Positions 47,849 to 60,578 of a stretch of 64,000 nt of DNA are shown here, in pieces. How positions within the stretch are numbered: the stretch's first letter is position 1; every line of letters begins with the position of its first letter. Below the pieces are notes generated by a model. The model saw only the letters and a program-made list of their open reading frames with translations. It was not told where the DNA came from and made no database searches. The position numbers were made by a program, and so were the translations under genes. Source of the DNA: Anaeramoeba flamelloides (taxonomy: Eukaryota; Metamonada; Anaeramoebidae); contig JANTQA010000048.1 of NCBI GenBank assembly GCA_027625915.1, positions 3,348,001-3,412,000 of the forward strand. Reading direction: 5' to 3'.

Positions 47849-50800
47849 TTATTTTTTTTCTTTTTCATCTTTATTTGTATTTTGTATTTTTTTATCATTT
47901 TCATCATTTGAATAGATTTTTCGTGTAAATTTATATATGAGTGATTTATTATTATTTTCGGTTTTATCAGTACAAAATTTTCTTTTTCTGGAAGGTAAAA
48001 TGATATTTCTTTGTTGAATTTTAATTTTCCCATTTTTCACTGATAAGGAGGGGTTTACCTTTAAAAAAATTTTTTTTGGTAATCTAAAGTCCACTGTTAA
48101 TTTTTCATTTTTGTCTCTTATTAAACCCAATTCTCTTAAATTAAATTCCATTGGTTCGATTGGATCTAATAAATGGAAGGGAATAATTTTGCCCTCTTTT
48201 GTTTTTCTATCTTGCTGTATTTGATTATTTAATTGTATGTTTCTTACTCTATCTGTTCTTCTTTTTTTTCTTAATGATTTTTCCTTTTCTTTATTGAAAT
48301 CCAAGTTTGAACGATTTGTTGTTTCGTCTTCAATAAAAATGGCAGGCACGGATGTTCCCCAGATTGCTTCGTATAATTTAAAGAGAGAAAATTTGAATGA
48401 GGAGTTGTAATTTGAAAAGGTATTTAGCAATTCCCATAATGAATTCATGATCGAAATGTTCACTGTAGTTGGCAAATTAAAGTATTCTTGATATATCGGA
48501 TTCCGATTAAAAATTCTTTTTATTTTGGAAAATAATTTTGTAAAAAAAAACATGCTAGAGTTTGTAAGTTGCTTTGGAACTAATAAATGCTCCAAAACAT
48601 CTTCAAAAGTTAAAGATATTTTTTCATCGGACGAGGCTTCGATCATACTTAAAATGGCGCTAATTCTTATCCGATCGACATATTTATAATCAAAGAAATC
48701 TTTAAATAATTTTAAATCAAGAGAGCTTGAAGTATTTTTAAATTTGGACATTGTTTTAAAGCATCTTGGTAAAATAAAATTTCCAGATGGGAATTTGTTT
48801 CGGTATAATTCAACAATCCGATAAATTTCCTGAAAGATCAATTCAACTTGGCTAACTTGCTGTGGGTTTGTATTGCCAATGGATTTTATTAAATCACAAA
48901 GAATTAAATCATTTTCTAAACTATCAGAAAAAGTGCAGACCTTTAGACATTCTAAAAGAAATTTGATCACTTTAAGCGGTGTCTTAGAATTTGGATCTTT
49001 TACCTTCGATATTGCTTTTGGAAGTGATCTTAAAAGAAATTTATCAATTTTGGTTTTTGATTGTAATAAGACAAATCTCCCATTTAAATAAACACAAAAT
49101 TTATTTTTATAATAATTTAATAAAATTTCTAAACTATTCCAATCAGTGTTTGAATGTGCTAACTTTTAATATAATAATTGTTAAATGATAAAGGAGTTAG
49201 AATATAATAAAAGAATTAGAATAGTATAAAGAAATTAAATATTAGTAATCAGAAACAATTAGAGGAATTGGATGATTGATTTTGTTTTAAGAGAAGTAAA
49301 CTTTCCTATTTTTTCTTCAAGAAAAAATGAATAAAATGTATTTTTAAACTTATTTGAAAATAAAAATAAAATAACAAATAGATGAATTAATTATTCATAA
49401 TATATCATTCTCTTTCAAAGAAATAAAAATAAATTTTTAATTTTAAAATTAATTTTTTTGATTATTAAAAAATTTTTTTTTCAAAATATTTTGTTGAGGC
49501 AATAAATTGTTATTAAAATTAGTACATTTTTAAAAAATACATTTGAATAATTCAACTTAAATACATTTTGTATGAAATATTTTATTTTAAAAACAAATTA
49601 AGAAATGATTTATATATTTAAAATTCAAAAGTAATTCATCACAAATAAATCCTATTTCCTCTCATAATAAAAAAAATACTTTTATAACATGTGATAAGTA
49701 TGTTATATAGATGCTATGTATTTTTTTTTAAAACCAAACTTTTTGTTTTTTTTTTGATTAAAAAGTAGAGAAGAAGAAAAATAATCATTGTTATGATTCT
49801 AATTTGGGGAGGACAACTATTAAAGAAGAGAATTTGTGGTGGCAATTTAGCTTCTTCTTCTTACATATAGATGCCTTGTAATTGAATTAACTTTTCGCAG
49901 AGCATGGTGATAATGTCTTGTAATGGGACCAATTTCTGTAAAGTAAGGTATTACGCCAACTAGGTGAAAATAAAGATGGTGATTTCGAAATAATTAACAT
50001 AAAAGGAAAAAACCAACAACCCATTCAACAATCCGGGTACAAAACAGAACTTTGAATTAAGTTTATACATTTATACTTTTTTTTACTCTATTTTATTTTC
50101 CAGAAAACTAAAGTGAGTTTAAAATACTTCTAATGACTGTAATTAAAAGGTTCTTTTGACTACTCTTTGAATTAGGAGTCACAGATTTAGCCACTTCAAA
50201 ACTCTCTCTTTAACAGATTAAGAGCTCTTGAGCGCTTAACCCTTATCAATAAAGCCTACTCTATTTTCTTTCTTTCTTTTCTTTCTCTTTTTCTTGTCTT
50301 TGTTTAAAAATTAAATTTTTCTTTTTATTTTTTTAAGAAAAGATATCCAATGAGTTATAATCTTGCCTACATAATAACTATTATAAAAAACTCGAAATAA
50401 AAGTTTAGAGTTTCGTGAAGTGCTATCAATTGCCGTAGAATGCCTAGCTTTTCCAGAATTGAAAAGAATCGAGAAAAATCTATGATTTTACTCAATTCTT
50501 TTGAATTTTGGAAAAGCTAACGGCGGTTTTTTTGAATTTGAGAAATAAACCGAAAATTAAATAAATTTTCGTTTAATTTCTTAAATTAAAAAAAACCTAA
50601 TGGTAAACAGGGGGTAATTTTGTTGAATCATTTCTCTGAATTAACAATAAAAATACGATAAAATCAAACCTTTTATTTGTGAAACTTAAAGTAAATAATT
50701 CTGGATCAATACAGATAAGAAAGAGATTGTTTCTCAAAAAGGTTTAGTATAGTTCCATAATTGCTGTGAATAAATTCTAGACAATCCTTTAGTAATTATA

Positions 50801-53800
50801 CAAAGTTTGAAAAATTTTTTAGATCTTATTTTCATCCCTCTTTGGGTAAAAAAAGAAGTATTATAATTTTAAATTTAACTTTAAAAATGATATTTAAAGT
50901 TATTTTACAGGTCTTTAACTAATTTTTTTTTGGGATTTTTTTCTTCGTAAATCCACAAAGACCTTCTGGCACAAGGATTTACGACATTGAAAATTAAAAA
51001 ATTGGTTCAAGAAACCAAATTATTTGTTTAATAGACGACTAAGAAAAAAGTCCTTCAATTATTTCTTTAAGGTTGGAAATTGAATGAATTCCCTTTCTTT
51101 ATTTGAAAAGCCATGTCTAAATTTAAACATTTTTTTGGTTTTGTTTCAAAAGAAAACCAATCTTATTTTTAAAAAAAACAAAAAAAAACTATTTAGAATT
51201 TTTTCTTTCAAAAAAAGAGAGAAAAAACCAATTTTTAAAGAATTTCAAAAGGAGATCTATAAATTAAGAAAAAAATTAGAAAAAAATAAAACATTTTTAA
51301 CTACGTCAATACAAGAATTTTTAGAGGAATGTTCAAAATTAGTCCTTGTTAAGAACGCTCAATATATACAGGATTTTATATTTGATCGTTTTTGGGTATT
51401 TCTTTACAAATGAGGAACAAAGTGGGGGGGGGGGGAATAGAGACTATTGGAAAGTGTGATGGTCGAGTTTGATTCTCTGTAAAATTTAAACCAAGTTTTG
51501 TGTTTAATAGAACAAATTTAACATTTAACTTTTACTGTTTTCGATAAATCCATTTGACTGATTGGAAAAAAGATCATTTGAAAAACTATTTCTTCAAAGA
51601 ATGATTTAAAAATAACAAATTAGTTTTTATTTGTTTGTTTATAGTTTGTTATTTATAATGTCGAGTTAGATCCTGAGTTCCAAAAATAAATAGCAACTCA
51701 TATTACTTCATTTGTTCAAAAATCACCTTGTTATTATTTCTTCGTTTTGGATCTCCTTCCAGATCCAAAATAATGAGCTTATTCTAATGCCAAGATGATT
51801 TTAATCGTTGTTCTTCGAACTCCACAATATCATCTTATATCACTTCGAACAATATATCATTTTTTTTCGTTTTTCCAAGACAAATTCAAATCATTAGAAA
51901 GAGATTGTTTCCAAATCAAAACAATTAAGATAATTTTATAATTTTAACAAAATGATTTTTTTTTTAGGGTTAATAAAAGAATATTATTTTGAAAAAATTG
52001 ATACAATAAATCTTCAAGAAACAAAAGAAAATTTTTCATTGGAAAAAATGATTTAATCAAATATCAAAAAAATAAATCAGTAAAAGATTTTCAAAAGATA
52101 AAATTTTACAATTGTAACACAAAAAAGAAGAATGAAGAAAGAACATTTTATTTTCTTCAAAAGGGGAAAATTATCAAATTCTTACAATTAGCAAAATTCT
52201 CTATTTTTAAAAAATTGTCTAAACTCCAATTCAAAATTTTTAACACACCACAATTTAATTTTTGTAAAAACAATCTTATTTAAGAGATTCTCAAAGAAAT
52301 ACCAAATTAGAACCATTCACTAATTGAAATGGTAACAATTATCGATATAAATTACAATACTGACAAAACAAAAATAAAAAATTATCAAAACGAAAAAATA
52401 AATCATTGGTGTGTTAAAATTTTTGGGGAGAGAGCAAAACAAAAAATGTATTGATAAATTTGTTGAAATTCTATTAGAATTATTGATCGATCAAATGATA
52501 TGATCTATTGTCTAATTGTATTTGAGTTCTTCTCTTTAAAAGAACTCAACTTTGTCATCATATCAATCATAGAAAAATTTTTGAAAGAACGAAACAGGTT
52601 ATGTAATTCTCAAAATGAAATGAAAACAAAAATGACTAAAAAGATGAAAAAATGATTTTCATATTTTACAATAATGAAATTTATTTCTAATTTGAATCAA
52701 ATTGTAATATTGTGATTCTTTGAAACATTTTAACTGTGTGGAAAATTTTGAATTTTAGTTGATTTTAATGAAATTTATTGTTGATTGGTATTTTAACGTT
52801 TCCCTTTTCTGGAATCAAACCTGTGTAACCAAGGTTAAGCTGTAAAAATTTTCACTTAAACTTGGTTGTTAAAATTGGTTTTGAACAATTTTTAAAAGTA
52901 TTTGGCATTGATGGTTTTTAACAATTTTGGACTTAGGAAGTTTAAGAAATTAAATACCTAACCTGTCCGAAAATAATCTTTTTGATTTTGCTGTCAAAAC
53001 CATTAAAAACCATTTAAAATTTCATACCAATGAAATTAATCAAGATACTCTTCAAAAATACGAAAAAATTCAATTTGAAAAAGTTATGAAAATTTAATAA
53101 TATTCCAAATTTTACAAGACATTATATTGTTTCGAATTTCTTAATGTTTATTATTATTTTTTTTTTTGAAGATATTTTTCAACTTAACTCCCTTAAAAAA
53201 AAAAAAAAAACGAAAAAATTGAGTAAAAGATTTTGAAAAAATGAGATTTTAAAAAATTGGACCCAAAAAAAGAAGAATGATAAAGAACATAATATACACT
53301 TTTTTCAAAAGAATTCAACAAACTTTTTTTTTTTATTATTGGACTGATAATCCCTCAGGACAAATAATAAATTTTATTAAAGAAAGAAATATTTTATTTA
53401 TCCACAAAGCAGGAGATGAAGGCATTCCCGTAAATTATAAACATATACCGATTAATAATACTTTAGAGAGATTTTTTCTAAAACTTATTGATGAAGTAAT
53501 TGAAGAATCTTGGAATTTACTCTTAAAAAATACCCAATTTGGTTTTGAGAAAAAAATTAAATTTTAAAAATTCCTCTTTAAAATTGAGCAAAAAATGCAA
53601 AATAAATTTTGATGTTTGAACTCAGAAAAACACAAAAGGAAATATATCAAAATAAATCAATTTATTATTGTCACAATAGATATTAAAGAATGATTTGAAG
53701 CATTTAGTCATATATTAGTGTATTGTGAACTCAATGAATATACCCTAAAAATGAAAAAGCACTATTTTTTTTTCTCTAATAAAGGCTTTTCTATTTCTTC

Positions 53801-56800
53801 CTTTAAATTTATTCTAAATGATTGTTTAACAAACTATTGTTTGGGGGTGTTTGAAATATTCCTGAAAATATCCAAAAATCGAAAATACTCAAAAATTTTT
53901 TAGCCACTTATAAACATCTTTTGAAGAACATCATCTTAAAAAAAATCTTTCGAAAAAAACTAAAAAATATCTGGAAAACGTTTTGCCTATTGAATAATAT
54001 GAAAGTTAGTTAACGATGATTATTTACGTAATAAAAAAAATTCTCATAAAATTCATAACAAACCAAATTTCCTTGCAATTAATTCGTCATTTAGAAAGAA
54101 ACTTAATATTCATTTCCTTTCTTTCTACCAAACAATCAGATCTAATTCTCATGGAGATCAAAAAGAGTAATAATAATCATTTCCCACCACAAGGTGTAAA
54201 AATTAACCCTAAAAAAGGTATTTTTTTTAAAAATTAACCTTTTTTTTTGGTAAATTTCACCCAGAGAGAAATCAAATTTTTAATAGTATCGATTTAGAGA
54301 CTTTTTGAAAATTTTGAAATTTTATTTTAATTATAAGAATTTTATTTAAAGTCGGATTTTTAACACAAAATTGATTTGACTCAATGAATAAACTCAAATA
54401 ATAAAGTTTTGTTTCATTGCTTGCCTTATTCAAAAGAAAAGATCCAAGATTTTTATTAATTTCACGAAATTTGAAAGCCTGAAATTGCAATTTTTTTTTT
54501 TACTTGTAATTTTTAAATGAATACATTTTTAACCTATTATTTGAAGTTAAACAATTGTTTAGATGAGTTTTAAAATAATCTCAATTATGATACGTATTTT
54601 TGTTACTTTCATCACTTTTTTCTTATGTGCAAATTTTTATTTTGACACTTTTTGACAGGATCTGATAAGAATTTTTTTTTCTTTGAATTACACTCATCGG
54701 TAACAAATTGTAATAGTTTTTGTTCCATGATTAATCATTGTGTTAATAAACCATAAAAAATAAAAATTTAAATAAACCAAAAAAAAAAAAAAATTTAGAC
54801 AAAGAGATGTGCAGAGGTGATATATTCTTTTTTTCGAGATTTAATATTGAATGAGATTTTTATATTTTTCAGATCAATAAATTTCAAGTAATCATATTTT
54901 TTTTTAAAGCCAACATATTTTTTTTTTAATTTGATTTTGATTAATTTTTTGGAAAGTGTTATATAAGGTATTTCCAAAAAAGTGTGGCATTTTTTTTTAC
55001 TTTTCATAAAAAATCATCTTTGTTAGTGGAGGTATTCGTTAATCAGTAATACCAAATTAATTGTAATATTAATACCAATTGAATCAATGACTAAGGTATT
55101 TATTTCAAAATATTTTGAATGAAATATTTCCAAAAAATGGAAAAAAAAAAATAGCAGTTTTTTTTGGAGAAAATAATATACGGCCAATTTCAATAAAAAA
55201 ATGGGAATATGGAATGGGTCCAAATTATTTTTTAAACAATCAAATGCAGCTATATGTTTTCAATTATATTTGAAAATTTTTTGAGATTAAAAAAGTTATG
55301 AAAACGGTTTTTTCGATCAAAAAGAAAATAATAAACATACCAATTTTCACTCCTAAAAAATATCAGATAAAATCGAGATCATAAAATTTAATATATTTTA
55401 GTTATGTAATACAATACCAAGAAAAAAATTGAATTGTTATCAAGAATCTATAAATGATAGTTAATGATTTTGTTTTACTAAATACTTTTTTGAAGATTGA
55501 GTTTAATAAATATATTTTAAAATAAATTTGCCCCACTTTCTTGGAAATAGCTTACAGAAAAATCATTGTTACATTGATAAAATTAATTTTTGATGATTCT
55601 TTTTAAACCAAAAAAAATTGTCAGAAAATGAAATAATTAGCGAAAGTTTTGATAAAACTTTAGGAAAAAAATGAGATTATTTTAGATGAAGAAGTGAATT
55701 TAACATTTTATTCTCTTTTTATTAAGAAAGTTTCTATTTGATAAATGGTTCAAGATTTACGTAAATTCATATTATTTAAATTCTTTCATCCCATGAGTTT
55801 TTAGCATTTTTCGGATATAGATATTTATCCAAAAAACAAGATTAAAAAATAAAAAAATTAAAAAAAAAAATAAAAGTAAAATATTACGTCAGCTAGAGCA
55901 TATGCAGATTCAAGTCTAATTTGAGGGAAAATTGACGAGTCAATCAAAACTGATTCCAATAATTTGATTGCTTCAATTTTTTGAGAATATACATTCGATA
56001 AACTTTGAATAGCAGAATAGCGTAATTGAATATTTTGCTCTGATAATTGGAATTTGTTTTTAGAAATAAAAAAAGTAGACTTACCACCTACCTTTCTGAT
56101 CCATTTTTGATGCGGATCAATATCAAAATATAGTATTGAATTTTCTTCACTGCCACGAATATATGGCGTTGATAATTCGAATTGTTTTTTTTGTATTGAG
56201 CCGTTTATTTGAATTGTTTCATTGACAGTTTTGTTTGGCTCTTTAATTAAAATGTCAATGGTACCTTTAAACATTGAAGTTGATTTCCCAAGAATTTCTT
56301 GTTTAATAACAAGATCAAACACTTTTTTATTTTGCTCATTGGTTCTAAATTCACAAATAAAATTTGGAACGCCAGAACCATAAACCCATTGTTTAAAAAA
56401 TTGTTCTAAATTACTATTTTCAGAAAATAATTTACAAATTTTAAAAAAATTTTCGGTTGATAAATAAAAAGGTGTTAAATATTCTTTAATTAATTCAGCT
56501 TTTCCCTTTTCCGTTTTTGTATCTTTTTTTTCAGTTTCCTTTTCCTTTTCAGTTTCCGTTTCCGTTTCCTTTTCTATATTTTGTTCTTTTTCGATCTCTA
56601 TTTTTATTTCCATTTGTTTTTTCTTTTCATTTTCATCTTTGTTATTTTCTTTTTCTTTTCCTTTTCCTTTTTCTTGCTCCTTTTCTTTGTCAGTTTCAGT
56701 TTCATTATTTTGAATATTAATATGATTGAGAAAAGATTTCTTTAATATAACTTGAATTATTTCATTAAAAATCTTTTCTGTTAAAGTAGTTTCTAACATT

Positions 56801-58611
56801 CGAATTACTAATTCAGATTTTGTTTGTAATAATTTATTTCTTCTTGGACGAGAATTGTTTGTATCATTAGAAAATATTGAACCGCCAGAACGATCTTCTT
56901 GGCAAACATACTCGTTTGCAGATGAAAGTAAATAATCTAATTCTTTAAATCCAAAAATTTTTTTTATACAATAATTTTTTAATAAACCGGAAAGACCAAT
57001 TAATAACCAATTATCTTGAAAATTGGAAAAATGGATGGACACACCAAAAATTTGTGTGACAAGGCCGCTAATTAAGGAAATTTGTGCTTTTTTGATTTTA
57101 CTTTCAAGCTGAGAAGAGAGTAGACTTGTTGTTGAAAATATGGTAAAGGAAGCAAATGAACGAAAGTTGCCCTGAAGGTTAGGTAGGTATATTACTTTAT
57201 AATCTTCATAAGGGAAATTGATCCCATAAGATTCTTGTAACAAATACAATGTTGAACTTAGATCTTTTGTAACTCGTTCAATTGTTTCAAAAGAATTAAG
57301 TGTATAAATTGTAAATTTGTATGTTTTTTTTTGTTTGTTGTTGTTGTTCTTGCTGTTGTTTTCTTCTTTTTCAATTTCCATTTCATTCGAATTTGATTTT
57401 TCAAAATCCAATGAAGAAGTGTTTTCTGCAATTTTGTTATTGCCCTTTGGGATTTGTTTAATATCAGAAATTACATTAAAGGACTGAAACTTACCAACTA
57501 AAAATCCAATAAAGCATGGACTTGTTGGAATTTTCAATTCATACCGAAACGTGATTTCACCCGTTTCTTGTGACAATTGTTCTTGTTCTAATTTCCCATT
57601 CGATAATGCAAGATAATTTTGGTTAACGATAATGTTAATTGTAAATGGATGATGTGTATTCATCGATTCCAAACAAGGAAACCATGAGCTTGGTTTGTAG
57701 TCACGGTTATCAATATAGGCATCTGAAATTTGGAGAAACAAGAAAAGCGATTTAAAAGGAAAACAAAATGTTTATAAAAAAAAAAGAGATAAAAAGAAGA
57801 AAGAAAAAAGTGTTTATAAAAACCGAAATGTGAAATTTTAGCCATCTAGTAAAAAGAAAAGTCTCGAAAACAAATTAATTTCTGTGTCATTGGTTTAAAA
57901 CAAAGTCAAAATAAAAAGAAAAAGATCGAAAAAAAAAAAAAAGAAGAAGGTAATTTTAGTTGATGTAATTTTAACGTGACTTTTGTATTTTTTGTGGAGA
58001 ATAAAAAAACAAATGGCTTACTTTCAAAAAGATCTTACAATCAGAATTGTTTGTTGGGTGCTTAGCAAATACAAGAGAAATTTTGGGATTATTAAGTTCA
58101 TAAAAGATTGTAACAATATATATTTTTGATTCGTTTGTTTGTGGATCTTTTTCTTGATTCTTTGTTGTCAAGACAATTTTCTTGTTGAGAATCGAATTTA
58201 GGTTTATTTTTAATTCACCTTTTTTGGATTCATCAACAAGACTTGTGTATTCTTTTTTAAAAGTTTGGAGATCACGAAGATCTGAATTTGCAACAATTAA
58301 TTCTTCTAATCTTGTATTTTGTTCAAAAGAAACTTGTTTTTCATTTACTAAGACCTTAGAAACATGAAATTGTTGTGAATTTAAATACAATGTTTCAGAT
58401 TTTACTTCTGTGATTTGAAGAACAGTTCTACCTAATAATCTCTTTTTCTGAAAATCAATTTTTACATCTAATTGTTGGTGTACTATAACAATTGTTTTTG
58501 TTTTGTTTTTTAAAAAGGTTATTCGAAGAATTTAAGCAAGTGAACGATGGAATTTTAATGGGAAAAATTTGGTTTTGTTTTACTTATTTTAAATTCAGAC
58601 TTGTTCTCCAT
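47849..58611 (-). CDS. TAF2: TAF2, TFIID subunit 2, four exons, 1206 aa
   Basis: Subunit of general transcription factor TFIID that contacts the Initiator element. Exons are 58611-58584 (28 nt), 58482-58039, 57722-55888 and 49162-47849. Phases add up throughout (28, 472, 2307, 3621 nt). Exon 1 gives MENKSEFKI and joins IHQQLDVKIDFQKK, the family's opening. The M1-aminopeptidase-like fold follows: WFPCLESMNTHHPFTINI, NFRSFASFTIFSTTSLL where peptidases have GAMEN, and VTQIFGVSIHFSNFQDNWLL where they have HExxH, so the catalytic residues are absent, as in other TAF2 proteins. A Lys/Glu repeat lies near residues 505-575. FFKQWVYGSGVPNF and YFDIDPHQKWIRKV follow, then HEAT-like repeats continuing across the giant intron (YALAD joined to LAHSNTDWNSLEILL) to SLWELLNTFSNYNSSFKF. 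Length equals the human protein's (~1200). Confidence 0.95.
49790..50060. other. GC-richer island inside the TAF2 intron
   Basis: Composition is visibly less AT-rich than the surrounding intron. On the minus strand a short segment after TCACCTAG and before GTAAGA reads GVIPYFTEIGPITRHYHHAL and on to ITRHLY. It is not multiple-of-three in length, so it cannot be a TAF2 exon without breaking the frame. It could be a relic exon, a nested RNA gene or part of an unrecognised element. Confidence 0.35.
50415..50605. mobile_element. Foldback palindrome element, copy 3
   Basis: Two adjacent hairpins: GCTTTTCCAGAATTGAAAAG pairs with CTTTTGAATTTTGGAAAAGC, and GAGAAATAAACCGAAAATT pairs with AATTTTCGTTTAATTTCTT. 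The left flank carries GAAGTGCTATCAATTGCC, resembling the outer subrepeats of copy 1. Confidence 0.75.
50660..51945 (-). repeat. Unclassified 1.25-kb repeat, copy C (inverted)
   Basis: Reverse complement of copies A and B. It keeps the longest version of the shared frame (plus strand 51084-51413, MNSLSLFEKP... to EECSKLVLVKNAQYI), with no recognised domain. A G run of about 13 lies near 51424. Confidence 0.8.
53277..54237 (+). other. Unidentified ORF cluster nested in the TAF2 intron
   Basis: The first frame (53277-53567) has a true ATG and clear protein-like composition: TDNPSGQIINFIKERNILF, HKAGDEGIPVNYKHIPINN, TLERFFLKLIDEVIEESWN. Two further frames (about 53718-53903 and 54016-54237) follow on the same strand but start with TTG or are short. 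I cannot assign a family. A transposase-type gene in decay or a nested host gene are both possible. Confidence 0.35.
54966..55552. mobile_element. TA-flanked MITE, family H copy 2 (587 bp)
   Basis: Begins AGGTATTTCCAAAAAAGTGT and ends TTCTTGGAAATAGCT with TA on both sides. Nearly the same length as copy 1. Inserted about 330 nt downstream of the TAF2 intron 3 donor. Confidence 0.87.
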
Positions 58612-60578
58612 AAAGAAAAATTTAAAATCCCCAAAATCAATTTAAAAGTATGAGAAATTCAAAATTTAAAAAAATGATAAATATAAATACCAATATTCCA
58701 GAAATCGTTAAAAAAATTAGTAATAATTCATAAAATCATCATAGATTTTGGTAAAGAACTTAATATTTGATAAAACACTAAAATCAAACCAATTATCTGA
58801 AATAAAATATTTTGAACATTTGGCTTGAAATAATGAGTAACATTTTTCAAAAAATCTTTGAAAATGTAAAAGAGTATTAAACAAAATTAAAATGGTTTTT
58901 AACTAATAAAAATTATCTAATGGGGTAGAATTACAAATGCTCAAATCTATATATATTAGCCTATTATTTGATGGACTAGTATTTTTTTAATTTAACCCCA
59001 AAAAAAGTGTTCAAATTAAGAGATGTTGAGATAAATAAAAAGGTCATAGAATTTTGAATAATTAACTCACATTTTCAATAAATAATAATTTGAAAACTGA
59101 ATAAAAAAATGACCAAGTTAGAATCTCAATATATAAAAGAAAATATTAATTCAAATAAAGAAATTAGTAATTCTCTATTTCAGCCAAATTAAAAGTTTCT
59201 AAAAAAAAGTTAATGAACATTTTAATTGGGAAATAGAGATATTCATATTATTTGATCTGAATATAAATTAATTTTGACAAAATTTTAATAATAAACAGTT
59301 CTGAAAGGAAAAGCCAATGATATTTAAAAAATATGAGATACAAATAATATGATAAATAAACAGTCATGTCGCCAAGTACCAAGCTTTTCCAGAATTCAAA
59401 ATAATAGAGAAAAATCAAAGATTTGACTCAATTCCTTTGAATTCGGGAAAAACTAATGGCAGTTTTTTTTAATTTCTAAAAATTAAAAAAAACCTAAAGG
59501 CATAAAAGGAAATTAATTTCCTCTTCAAAATAAAAAAAAAAAAAAAAAATCTTTTCCTTTTTAATCCCAAACAAGAAAGATCTCCTTTCCACAGAAACTT
59601 GTTGAAATAAAGAATGAAAATGAAAAAAATCGATCAAAGCCGATTTTCGATGCTTTTTTTTTTTTATCTTCTTGATTTGTAGGAATAAACAAGATATTAT
59701 CTTAAATTTCGCGCCCCATAACTATTTATTATTATTTAAACAAAACATTTTTTTACAAATTTTATTTCAAAATTCCTTTTTGAAATATTTTAATAAAACA
59801 AAGCCAAAACAAAGAATACTGTTTCAAAGATTAAAGTAAAGGGATTGTATTCTTGAAATCAAAAAACAATTACAAAAGTTTCATACCAAAATAAAAGAAA
59901 ATCTTGTTAAAACAATGAAAAAATGATCTTGGAAATATTTTTAGTTCTCAATTTTAGGAAAATAAATAATTGTAAAATCAAACAAATACATCCAAGAAAT
60001 TGATGTGTCTGAAGAAGAATTCAAAACACATCATATTTTCCCTAACTAAACCAGAATTAGATGAATTAAATGAAAATAGGATTTTTAAATTCATTACCTA
60101 AATTCTATAGAAATAAATAGTAATTTGTTTCTCAAAAATTTTTAAAACAGAATTATTTCCATGAAGAATTAAAAACAAAATAAAGTCAAAGAAGTAATTT
60201 TATCAATTGTTACAGATAAGATCAAGATATAAATGATTTTTATTTATTTTTATCTTGATCAATGCTTTAATTATTTTGGTTTCCATTTTTTGTTTGGTAC
60301 ATAATAATAAATTATAACTATAATAGATCCCCGCTTATCTTTTTATTAAAGCATTAATGTATTTGGTTAAAGAAATGATTTTAATGATTTGGACTTATCA
60401 GAAATTATGGCACTCAAAACGAATAATCTGAACTTGCCCCCTTAAATAAAACTAATCAACGAAATTCAAATTTATGAATTAGTAAAATAATTGTGTTTTT
60501 CTTTTTATTTTGGTTGTTTAGTATTTTTGATATTATTTGGAAAGAGGTTAAATAAAATAAAAGAATTTAAAAGGTATT
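58612..60578. other. Intergenic region between COMMD6-like and TAF2
   Basis: AT-rich, about 2 kb, with one foldback copy at 59365-59500. The TAF2 promoter must lie in its left part and the COMMD6-like 3' end in its right part. No other gene is seen. Confidence 0.5.
59365..59500. mobile_element. Foldback palindrome element, copy 4
   Basis: GCTTTTCCAGAATTCAAAA pairs with TTTGAATTCGGGAAAAACT around an AT loop, followed by AATGGCAGTTTTTTTTAATTT, which pairs with AAATTAAAAAAAACC. The shortest member of the family. Confidence 0.7.

Larger units (their letters stand above)
49163..55887 (-). other. 6.7-kb intron 3 of TAF2
   Basis: Donor GTAATA after codon GAC; acceptor AAAAG before TTA. Both are phase 0, and HEAT-repeat homology continues across the junction. 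The intron is nearly twice the length of the coding sequence. It holds, from 3' to 5', a GC-richer island (49790-50060), a foldback copy (50415-50605), the inverted copy C of the 1.25-kb repeat (50660-51945), an unidentified ORF cluster (53277-54237) and a full-length family H MITE (54966-55552). Confidence 0.92.

Noticed and set aside
50150-50290. Possible tRNA near CCCTTATCAATAAAGCC
   Set aside because: No B-box of the GGTTCRANNCC type and no cloverleaf could be drawn; no tRNA was found anywhere in the window.
55858-55887. TAF2 ending at 55858 as a truncated gene
   Set aside because: The tail after YALAD is intron read-through from GTAATA; the missing HEAT region is found in frame at 49162-47849.
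56517-56720. Plus-strand Phe-rich ORF
   Set aside because: Shadow of the KE-rich insert of TAF2.
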